Below, one piece after another: positions 6,804 through 13,059 of a stretch of DNA of 13,194 bases. Location: positions 1 to 13,194 of the forward strand of contig JAEDOO010000039.1 in assembly GCA_016301965.1 (NCBI GenBank), in the 5' to 3' direction. The notes under the pieces were generated by a model. It was not told the origin of the DNA, ran no database searches, and worked only from the letters and a program-made list of their open reading frames with translations. Source of the stretch: Lachnospiraceae bacterium. GTDB lineage: Bacteria > Bacillota > Clostridia > Lachnospirales > Lachnospiraceae. Each line of letters begins with the position of its first letter. Position 1 is the first letter of the stretch. The translations under genes and the position numbers were made by a program.

Positions 6804-6843
6804 GCAGAAAGCGGTCGGTCATATATGACCGACCGCTTTCTGC
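6804..6843. repeat. 40-bp perfect palindrome with no spacer
   Basis: GCAGAAAGCGGTCGGTCATA is followed directly by its exact reverse complement, giving 20-bp arms with no spacer. As RNA it would make an 18-bp stem with a 4-base AUAU loop. It sits between mutY and the HAD gene. There is a T tract before rather than after it on the minus strand and A's after it on the plus strand, so it is not a canonical intrinsic terminator in either direction. No direct repeats flank it. Confidence 0.85.
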
Positions 6844-6886
6844 AAAAATCCTGCAACGTATATTGTATAAATCCCACTACAAATAT

Positions 6887-7699
6887 TTACAAAATAAATT
6901 TTTTAATAATCTCCGCGACTCCGCTATGATCATTATCACAGACAGTCACATAGTCCGCCGCATCCTTTACCGCCTGCTCGCCATTCACCATGGCAGCGCC
7001 CACACCGGCAGTCTTCAGCATACTCAGATCATTAGCCGCGTCACCGGCAGCTACCGTATCCTTCAGATCCACATCCAGATACTTACACAGCCAACGGATA
7101 GCACTTCCCTTGCTGACGCCGTAAGGCACATATTCCAGATACTCTTTACAGGAAAAGAACGAATCGGCTTTTCCCCTCACCTGTTCTTCATGCTCTGCCT
7201 GGAAACGCTCCAGATAAGCCCGGTCTTCAAGTTCTGCCAAAAGGATCTTGGGCGGGGCTTTTAGAAGTGATGCCGGTGCGTCCGCAACGATCCGGGAATG
7301 ACCGCCGTTATTTCGGTCATAGCGAATCAACTCTTTACTTCTCGTCTCAGCGATAGTCTCACCTTCATCATAGGTCTGACAGTGGATACCCCACTTCCGG
7401 GCTTCCGCAAAAATATAGCGAACCACGTCCATATCCAGGGTTTCCCAGCGGATGATCTCGCCGGTATCACACCGGACTACACAGCTGCCATTAAAAGTAA
7501 TCGCATAACACCCCGGCTGATCGAGAGAAAGTCGTTTGATCTGCTGGATCACGTTGACTGTGGATCTGCCAGTGGCCAGAACAATACTGTGTCCTTTTTT
7601 TCTGGCCTCTTCTATGGCATCACGATTTTCCTGTGTTATCTGTTTCTGTCTGTCCAGCAATGTGCCGTCCAGATCTGTAAAAAATATCTTTTTGCTCAT
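6887..7699 (-). CDS. Cof-type HAD-IIB phosphatase
   Basis: A 270-residue cytoplasmic hydrolase of the haloacid dehalogenase superfamily that would remove phosphate from small metabolites such as sugar phosphates or flavin precursors. Motif I is TDLDGTLL (nucleophile Asp9, acid/base Asp11), motif II is ATGRS (Thr43), motif III is the Lys197 of SKGSAI, and motif IV is GDAANDLSML (Asp220, Asp224) binding Mg2+. A C2-type cap domain of about 100 residues lies between motifs II and III. Length and the KGxAIxWL segment are typical of the Cof/YidA group. The ATG at 7699 lies three bases after the TAA of the L,D-transpeptidase gene, and no strong ribosome site is seen, so it is probably translated by coupling. 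The substrate cannot be assigned from sequence. Confidence 0.92.
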   Translation of the reverse strand: MSKKIFFTDLDGTLLDRQKQITQENRDAIEEARKKGHSIVLATGRSTVNVIQQIKRLSLDQPGCYAITFNGSCVVRCDTGEIIRWETLDMDVVRYIFAEARKWGIHCQTYDEGETIAETRSKELIRYDRNNGGHSRIVADAPASLLKAPPKILLAELEDRAYLERFQAEHEEQVRGKADSFFSCKEYLEYVPYGVSKGSAIRWLCKYLDVDLKDTVAAGDAANDLSMLKTAGVGAAMVNGEQAVKDAADYVTVCDNDHSGVAEIIKKFIL

Positions 7700-7702
7700 G
7701 GT

Positions 7703-9613
7703 TTACTCTGCTGTATTTTCTCCGGATGCACCGCCATCATCTTTGGATGGAGTTTCTTCCTTGGATGGTGTCTCATCTTTGGACGGTGTTTCCTCTTTGG
7801 ACGGTGTTTCTTCTTTGGAGGAAGATTCACCTTTGGACGGTGTTTCCTCTTTGGAGGAAGACGGCTTGTCATTCTTTGATGAAGATTCTTCTTTAGAGGA
7901 AGACTCTTCTTTTTGTGAAGAAGATTCCTCTTGCTTGCTGGAAGATTCCTCTTGCTTACTTGAGGAGGAAGATCCCTCACCATCGCTGGTCTGTTTCGGT
8001 TCTGCCGGACGCAGCTTGATCTCCGTACGATAGAAAATAACGATGGGCACATCTTTATCTATCAGATCATACAATGTAGCGGCTTTTCTCTTTGGCAGGT
8101 TGATGCAGCCATGAGAGCCACTGTAATTATAGATTTTTCCGCCAAATTTGCTTCTCCAGCTGGCATCATGGAAACCATAACCGCCGTAGAAGGGCATCCA
8201 GTAATCTACATGGGACACATAGGAGTACTCTCCATTGGGAAGCTTTTCTCCTTTTAAGTCTCTGTCTTTTGTCTTGTAATCCAGCAGATATACACCGGAA
8301 GGGGTATAGCGATCTACTGTCATCTTACCGGATACACAGTCACTGGACCATACCAGTTTTCCTTCCTTATAGAAATATACATGCTGTGAGGTAAGATCTG
8401 CTTCAATATACGTATTGCCGAACCCGCCATTCTCTGTAGAGGACATCCGACTCTTATACTCAGGCTCTCTCTCCACGCATTCTCCATTTTCGATATTGGC
8501 GGTGAGAGTTTCCAGCTCTTTGCTCTGATCGATCTTCCAGCCTACATCGACCGTCTTGACAGAAACTACGGTACCATAAGTACTCTTAAAATCCATGGTA
8601 CTTCCCAGTGTATCTGTTTCTTTTGCCATCTCAGCGACAAACTCTTTTAATTTTGCCTGAAATGCGGTTTCGTCTTTGGTGTAATTGCCTTCTTCATCTT
8701 TATCCAGCCATTCGATCATCGTAGTACCGTCCAGCACTTTGCTGCCCTGAGGAAGGGTATAGGTAATGCTGGCGCCTACATACTGATTGAGCTGCTGAAC
8801 CTGCTTTGTCAGCTTCTCATCTTCGGAGGTCACCGTTGGTTCGACATAAGCACCTGTTTCCTCCACACTGAGCTCTGTAATACCGCTGTTGATGGCACCG
8901 ACCACCGCAGCCGTCAGAATCTCTTCATCCAGCTTGTTTCCCGGATCTTCTTTTTCAATAACATATTTGCCGTCTTTAAAATCCATGTAGGCATCTTTGG
9001 GCATTGTCTGATGCAATGGCTGCAGCTCGTCACACGCACTGATGATCTGAGAAACCTTTGTCTCATCAAAACTCGTACTGTTTGCCACAGTATATTCCTT
9101 CGGCTTCTGAGATTCCTGATACCAGCTCATGATATTCTGCATTTTCAGAAGATCTGCGATATCATTGTTCTTATTATACTGATACCCCACATCTGAACCC
9201 TGAATCACCAGTGTCTCACCGTCACGGAAGTTTACAGAAATCGCATAATCTTCCACGCTTTCCCGGATAAGTTCCTCTACCTCTTCTACGGTCTTTTTGC
9301 TGCAGTCGATGGAGTTGATCGTTGTGTTTGGGAAGAATACATTTTTGTATTCCTGTGCCTTGTAAACATAGGTTCCCCCCAGGGCTGCTGCGGCAACTAC
9401 TACAACGGCTGCACAGCCGATCACTGCATATTTCATCCTGCCGCTGTTCTTTTTCTTCTTTTTGGAAGACTTTGAAGAAGATTTGGAAGATGTTTTTTTC
9501 TTCTGGTTCTGCTGCTGTTTTGTGTCTTTATGATTTATCTTTATATCGGTTCCCATGATAGAATCCAATTCCTTCTCGAGTCCCGATCCGTATGTATTGT
9601 CTTTCTTTGCCAA
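7703..9613 (-). CDS. Membrane-anchored L,D-transpeptidase (YkuD) with repetitive Ser/Lys/Glu tail
   Basis: A 636-residue single-pass protein. Residues 1-60 are cytoplasmic and very basic (Lys/Ser runs), 61-83 form the membrane anchor, and about 95-400 resemble the PG_binding_4 repeats often joined to YkuD in Clostridia. The YkuD catalytic domain (about 415-535) has His482 in GFHDASW and SGSHGCINL with His501 and the nucleophile Cys503. It would form 3-3 crosslinks in peptidoglycan or attach wall proteins. Residues 548-636 are low-complexity repeats of SSSKQEE, SSSKEE and PSKEET type, probably a flexible wall-spanning tail. The start is TTG (9613-9611) with GGGGGA seven bases upstream; the next Met is codon 20 and lacks a ribosome site. 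The HAD gene follows after three bases. Confidence 0.92.
   Translation of the reverse strand: MAKKDNTYGSGLEKELDSIMGTDIKINHKDTKQQQNQKKKTSSKSSSKSSKKKKKNSGRMKYAVIGCAAVVVVAAAALGGTYVYKAQEYKNVFFPNTTINSIDCSKKTVEEVEELIRESVEDYAISVNFRDGETLVIQGSDVGYQYNKNNDIADLLKMQNIMSWYQESQKPKEYTVANSTSFDETKVSQIISACDELQPLHQTMPKDAYMDFKDGKYVIEKEDPGNKLDEEILTAAVVGAINSGITELSVEETGAYVEPTVTSEDEKLTKQVQQLNQYVGASITYTLPQGSKVLDGTTMIEWLDKDEEGNYTKDETAFQAKLKEFVAEMAKETDTLGSTMDFKSTYGTVVSVKTVDVGWKIDQSKELETLTANIENGECVEREPEYKSRMSSTENGGFGNTYIEADLTSQHVYFYKEGKLVWSSDCVSGKMTVDRYTPSGVYLLDYKTKDRDLKGEKLPNGEYSYVSHVDYWMPFYGGYGFHDASWRSKFGGKIYNYSGSHGCINLPKRKAATLYDLIDKDVPIVIFYRTEIKLRPAEPKQTSDGEGSSSSSKQEESSSKQEESSSQKEESSSKEESSSKNDKPSSSKEETPSKGESSSKEETPSKEETPSKDETPSKEETPSKDDGGASGENTAE
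7735..7980 (-). repeat. Degenerate tandem repeats coding the transpeptidase tail
   Basis: The 3' end of the L,D-transpeptidase gene consists of degenerate 15-18-base units (for example TTTGGACGGTGTTTCCTC on the plus strand, recurring around 7775-7855), coding PSKEET, PSKDET and SSSKEE blocks. Such repeats can change in number by slippage or recombination without breaking the frame. Confidence 0.75.
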
Positions 9614-9703
9614 AACTGATCCCCCTGATAATTCCCCGATTGCAGACTATACTGCACGATTCTTTGTGCATCCTTACTTTCTATCTCGCATGATACGCTC
9701 CAT

Positions 9704-9763
9704 ATTATACATGATTTCACCTGTAAATCCACACCAATTTTCTTAGTTTTTTCTTAGTTTTTT
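9704..9763 (-). promoter_or_regulatory. Promoter of the L,D-transpeptidase gene with phased A-tract UP region
   Basis: A perfect TATAAT (9709-9704) lies about 91 bases upstream of the TTG start. No good -35 is seen at 16-18 bases, but on the minus strand three A tracts at 9763-9758, 9752-9747 and 9741-9738 repeat every 10-11 bases (CTAAG between them), falling at about -41 to -66. Phased A tracts there act as bent DNA or an UP element, which could compensate for the weak -35. Confidence 0.6.
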
Positions 9764-9846
9764 CGTGCATTTATTCCGAAGCCAAGCGTCTTTGCACAAA
9801 AGCATTTATGCATAGTTTTCCCGGTATTTCTGTTTTTATGCCAGAA

Positions 9847-9878
9847 AGAAAAGCCGATGCGCACACACCGACTTTTCT
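9847..9878 (-). terminator. Intrinsic terminator of the HtrA gene
   Basis: On the minus strand AGAAAAGTCGGTG pairs with CATCGGCTTTTCT (two G:U pairs) around a 6-base loop, about 20 bases after the HtrA stop, and the descending arm is a pyrimidine run CTTTTCTTTCTGG. This fits a Rho-independent terminator. Confidence 0.65.
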
Positions 9879-9897
9879 TCTCTCGCAAGCTATCTTT

Positions 9898-11340
9898 TTA
9901 TCTGAAAAATCTAAACAGATCACTCAGGTCATTCTGCTGTTCTGATCTTTCCTTATCATCTTCCTGGGACTGCTGGTTTTCCTGACTGTTCTTACTCTGA
10001 CCGTCAGAGGAAAGCACCTGCTTATCCAGCGTGACATTCACCGTCACTTCCTTATATCCGCCCTCTCCGGCCCGCTGCAGAACCACTTCCACAGTCTCAC
10101 CGGATGCATAATACTCCAGATTTTTTACCAGTGACTCTTTGTCAGAAATAGTGAGGCCGTCAAATTTTGTAATAATGTCACCAGCCTGGATGCCTGCCTT
10201 GTCTGCGGCACCGTTTTTACCAACTTCTTTAACGTAAACACCACTGGGCAGATCATACATCTGTGACGCGTCTGAGGAAACATCCAGACAGCTGATACCA
10301 AGATATCCTCTCTTATCCTCGTCTACTTTGGTTCTGGTGGGACGTGTCATCAGATCATCCAGAATCTCTTTTGCCTTTGTGATCGGAATGGCATAACCCA
10401 TACCCTCGACTTCCTCAGAAGCATATTTAGCTGAGTTGATACCTACCAGCTCGCCTTTCATATTAAACAATGCTCCGCCACTGTTGCCAGGGTTGATCGC
10501 CGCATCCACCTGAATCAGAGATGCCGTCATGTTGTCGATGGTTACTTCACGGTCCAGGGCACTGACAATACCACTGGTAACGGATTGTCCATGTCCCAGA
10601 GCATTACCGATGGCAACGATAGGTTCACCCACGGTAAGAGTATCGGAATCACCCAGCGTAGCGATCTTGATGGAACTCATGGTCTCTTCGCTGATATCCT
10701 CCAGCTGAATGGCTACAACAGCCAGATCATTGTTGGGATCTGTACCTTTCACCACCGCCTCATATACCTGCTCTTTATCATCATTAAAACAAACGGAAAG
10801 AGATTCTGCTCCGGAAACCACATGATTATTGGTGGCGATCAGAAGCTCTGTATCGTTCTGGGCAACGATGATGCCGCTGCCTGCACCCTGTGTCTGATAG
10901 CTCTGTGTTCCCCAGAAACTCTGCACTTCCTCGATGGAGGTACAGGTGATGGCAACCACAGAAGGCTTACACTGTCTGGTCACATCAGCAACTGAGCCTA
11001 AGGTCCCGGAAGATACAACCGCATCGGAAGAAGCTGCTGTTGCTGCCTCTGAAGTTTCACCGGCTGTCTCAGGGATCTGTGCCGTCTCCTGCGAGTTTTC
11101 TGCTGCGGCCGAGATCTGCTCTGTCTTATTCAACACGGTAACAGAAGCAAAGCCCCAGAATACAAGACCTGCCACCAGTCCGAAAATTACAGCGGATCCG
11201 ATCAGCGCAAAAAACTTCTTCACTCCCTTGTTTTTCTTTTTCTTCGGCGGAACCGCTTTAGGGCCAGCTCCCGTTCCTGATGTATAATCTGTCATGGTAC
11301 CTTCTGTATTTTCAGAAAAACCGTAATACGTATCGCTCAT
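9898..11340 (-). CDS. HtrA/DegP-like membrane-anchored serine protease
   Basis: A 480-residue protease that degrades or refolds misfolded proteins outside the membrane. Residues 1-41 are cytoplasmic with a Lys-rich stop (PPKKKKNKGVKK), 42-66 form the membrane anchor, and 70-115 are a Ser/Thr/Ala/Glu-rich linker. The trypsin-like domain carries the full triad: His173 (NNHVV), Asp205 (NNDLAVV) and Ser287 (NPGNSGGAL). One PDZ domain spans about 345-438 (GYLGIS, AGIQAGDII). The tail (441-480) is polar and ends in DLFRFFR. The ATG at 11340 has GGGAGG with suitable spacing. A direct repeat overlapping the -35 (11407-11424) suggests control by a response regulator, as htrA genes in other Firmicutes are controlled by envelope-stress two-component systems. 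It is transcribed alone and ends at a terminator. Confidence 0.95.
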   Translation of the reverse strand: MSDTYYGFSENTEGTMTDYTSGTGAGPKAVPPKKKKNKGVKKFFALIGSAVIFGLVAGLVFWGFASVTVLNKTEQISAAAENSQETAQIPETAGETSEAATAASSDAVVSSGTLGSVADVTRQCKPSVVAITCTSIEEVQSFWGTQSYQTQGAGSGIIVAQNDTELLIATNNHVVSGAESLSVCFNDDKEQVYEAVVKGTDPNNDLAVVAIQLEDISEETMSSIKIATLGDSDTLTVGEPIVAIGNALGHGQSVTSGIVSALDREVTIDNMTASLIQVDAAINPGNSGGALFNMKGELVGINSAKYASEEVEGMGYAIPITKAKEILDDLMTRPTRTKVDEDKRGYLGISCLDVSSDASQMYDLPSGVYVKEVGKNGAADKAGIQAGDIITKFDGLTISDKESLVKNLEYYASGETVEVVLQRAGEGGYKEVTVNVTLDKQVLSSDGQSKNSQENQQSQEDDKERSEQQNDLSDLFRFFR

Positions 11341-11386
11341 AAACCTTACCTCCCTGTACTTTTATGATGCTCATGGTACAGGGAAA

Positions 11387-11424
11387 TTGTTATGCAGATT
11401 TGTTCTAATTGTGAACGAATTGTG
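11387..11424 (-). promoter_or_regulatory. htrA promoter with tandem CACAATT repeats
   Basis: On the minus strand TTCACA (11415-11410, five of six -35 bases), a 17-base spacer and TAACAA (11392-11387, weak -10) precede the HtrA gene. Two CACAATT copies (11424-11418 and 11413-11407) repeat at 11 bases, one helical turn, across the -35, the geometry of an OmpR-family regulator site. Confidence 0.45.
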
Positions 11425-11426
11425 TT

Positions 11427-11879
11427 TTATCCTGTCGACTTTTCTACCGGCATCCAGTCACAGACCAGTGCGGCATAGATCTGCTTTTGTGTTCCCAGCT
11501 GATCCGTATACCCCTGAAGGCATATGGGATCTGCCATGTCATCCTTTTCCAATGTATCTCGATAATACAACCATCCGTCTCCTCCGTCAATCCAGCTTTT
11601 TCTGTTTACGACAAACGCAGCATGTCCTTCTTCCTCCCCTTCAGCACTTTTCAGCTGAACACGAACTCTCACACGATAACTTCCCTCTTTTGAAGAGGTG
11701 ATCACCGTCTGTGCCGCATCCTCCCATTGTCCGAGGCATGTATCCGGATCCCCAGCCGATACAAGTACAGAAGGCAGCGGCGAATATTCTTTGGGCTGTA
11801 TATTCTCCAGACGAATATTCATGGTCAGAAGGAGTCCGATCGTGATCAGCATGGCCAATTCTTTGCTTTTCACCTGCAC
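11427..11879 (-). CDS. Small membrane-anchored exported protein, possibly TasA/camelysin-like
   Basis: A protein of about 150 residues with one N-terminal hydrophobic segment (about 8-21, flanked by Lys) and an otherwise exported polar domain. Within it YRVRVRVQL (68-76) and DGWLYYRDTLEKDD (101-114) resemble the strand and the 'dG-YYk-vL-pG' motif of SipW-dependent TasA/camelysin-type proteins. The similarity is short, so this is a tentative reading and the function is unknown. No ATG is available before an upstream stop; GTG at 11879 or GTG at 11873 must be used, and GGAGG lies at 11886-11882, better spaced for the second. It is divergent from the HPr-kinase-like gene with interlocking promoters and lies 86 bases upstream of htrA on the same strand; htrA has its own promoter. 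Confidence 0.6.
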   Translation of the reverse strand: MQVKSKELAMLITIGLLLTMNIRLENIQPKEYSPLPSVLVSAGDPDTCLGQWEDAAQTVITSSKEGSYRVRVRVQLKSAEGEEEGHAAFVVNRKSWIDGGDGWLYYRDTLEKDDMADPICLQGYTDQLGTQKQIYAALVCDWMPVEKSTG

Positions 11880-11922
11880 CTCCGCATCCTTTCGTACAAA
11901 AAATATATGAGACGGATTTCAA

Positions 11923-11950
11923 AATATACATAGCTTGTCAAAGGTGACAA
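11923..11950 (-). promoter_or_regulatory. Promoter of the small membrane protein
   Basis: TTGTCA (11950-11945), a 16-base spacer and TATATT (11928-11923) on the minus strand match the sigma-A consensus at five of six bases each. Its -35 is one arm of the perfect inverted repeat shared with the opposite promoter. Confidence 0.6.
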
Positions 11951-11963
11951 AAAACGGTATACT
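11935..11963 (+). promoter_or_regulatory. Promoter of the HPr-kinase-like gene
   Basis: TTGTCA (11935-11940), a 17-base spacer and TATACT (11958-11963) match sigma-A at five of six bases each. Initiation near 11970 would give a leader of about 30 bases with AAGGGAG before the ATG. Confidence 0.72.
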
Positions 11964-12000
11964 GACAGTAATACGTTTTACCTTTGAAAGGGAGACTTCT

Positions 12001-12873
12001 ATGCAGCTACGATTACAACTCGGTCATACAACGGTATCTTTTCTTGCAGACAGTTATGTACCCTGGGACAGTAAACTGTCCGCCTTCTGCTGCCCGACAG
12101 AAACCTCTGTGGCAGCTGACCTGACCCAAAGCGATACTGCTGATTTTGTCTATACGATCCACCTGGCACAGCAGATACATATCCGCGAGCAAAAGCTTTT
12201 GCGGGAAACCCGTTTTTTTAAAGTCTATACCGATGGCATCCATGAGATATGGTACTATACTTTCCCGGACGGACAGATCTATGCCTGCTGCCGGGAAGAA
12301 GCTGAGGGACATTTTTCCATTTATTATCTCCAGGATCTGAAGGAATATCTGGCAGGCAATGTTACACTTTTTTACCTTGCCGCATTGGAATACCGTATGA
12401 TCCAAAAAGGCGATATGATTCTGCATTCCTCCTACATTCTGGACCAGGGTATGGCTGTTTTATTTGCAGCGCCTTCCGGTACCGGCAAATCCACCCAGGC
12501 TCATCTGTGGCAGGAGGTTCGGGGCAGTCAGATCATCAACGGTGACCGTGCTCTTTTGCAGAAGGGAAAAGACGGCTGGTATGCCGGCGGATGGCCCATG
12601 TCCGGAAGTTCCGGAATCAGTATGCCCAGGCTTGCTCCCATCAAGGCTGTTATCGTTCTTTCCCAGTCTTCGCAGAATCTTGGACATCGGCTGACTGCAG
12701 AAGAAAGCTTTGAAGCCCTGAAAAATGAGATCGTAGTTCGTCCCTGGAGCACCGGTGATATTTCTCTTGCCGGCAGACAGCTGCAGGATTTCTGTTCTGC
12801 AATACCGACATATGCGTATGCATGTCGGAAAGATCCCAGTGCTGTCACGGATCTTCTGTCTGTTTTAGTGTAG
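12001..12873 (+). CDS. HPr kinase/phosphorylase-like P-loop protein
   Basis: A 290-residue protein whose C-terminal half resembles the catalytic domain of HPr(Ser) kinase and related PEP-carboxykinase-fold kinases: ILHSS (140-144), the Walker A loop APSGTGKST (157-165), then QAHLW and IINGDRALL (178-186, metal-binding Asp), and GGWPMSGSSG (196-205). It lacks the usual HprK N-terminal domain; residues 1-120 are a separate unrecognised region. Family relatives include stand-alone kinases in peptide-modification cassettes, so a phosphotransferase role is likely but the substrate is unknown and no peptide-maturation genes are adjacent. The ATG at 12001 has AAGGGAG seven bases upstream and is preferred over in-frame starts further up, which overlap the promoter. 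It is followed 28 bases later by hairpin element B. Confidence 0.78.
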   Translation: MQLRLQLGHTTVSFLADSYVPWDSKLSAFCCPTETSVAADLTQSDTADFVYTIHLAQQIHIREQKLLRETRFFKVYTDGIHEIWYYTFPDGQIYACCREEAEGHFSIYYLQDLKEYLAGNVTLFYLAALEYRMIQKGDMILHSSYILDQGMAVLFAAPSGTGKSTQAHLWQEVRGSQIINGDRALLQKGKDGWYAGGWPMSGSSGISMPRLAPIKAVIVLSQSSQNLGHRLTAEESFEALKNEIVVRPWSTGDISLAGRQLQDFCSAIPTYAYACRKDPSAVTDLLSVLV

Positions 12874-12900
12874 GGATGTGGGGATTTAGGGATTTAGTGC

Positions 12901-13059
12901 AGGGGCAGTTGGGATCGGGCAGCCTTCCTGTATATGTATAAACTCAGCGCTCCTACTGCGCTCGCTCCGAGCCTGTAGTCTCGGAGTCGTGCTCGGTAAA
13001 GTCGCGCTGAGTTTATACATATACAGGAAGGCTGCCCGATCCCAACTGTCCCCTTTTTT
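12901..13059. repeat. Giant hairpin element B: 45-bp perfect inverted arms around the same conserved core
   Basis: Positions 12906-12950 and 13004-13048 are exact reverse complements over 45 bases. After a one-base bulge (13049), AGGGG (12901-12905) pairs with CCCCT (13050-13054), and a T6 run follows (13054-13059). The loop holds, on the plus strand at 12948-13005, the 58-nt core shared with element A; its internal 7-bp stem is 12965-12971 with 12980-12986 around CCTGTAGT. It lies just downstream of the HPr-kinase-like gene and would end that transcript. Its arm sequence is not that of element A, although both arms have GGGCAGT near the outer end and ATATGT near the inner end. Confidence 0.93.

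Noticed and set aside
7536..8033. Plus-strand frame with SSLDGVSSLDGV repeats
   Set aside because: It is the antisense shadow of the repetitive 3' end of the L,D-transpeptidase gene. The repeats come from the coding strand, and there is no ribosome site.
11641..11931. Alternative minus-strand frame starting with ATG at 11931
   Set aside because: It overlaps the 11427-11879 gene in another frame, has Cys/Gly-rich composition without a hydrophobic segment, and lacks a ribosome site; its start would also lie in the promoter.
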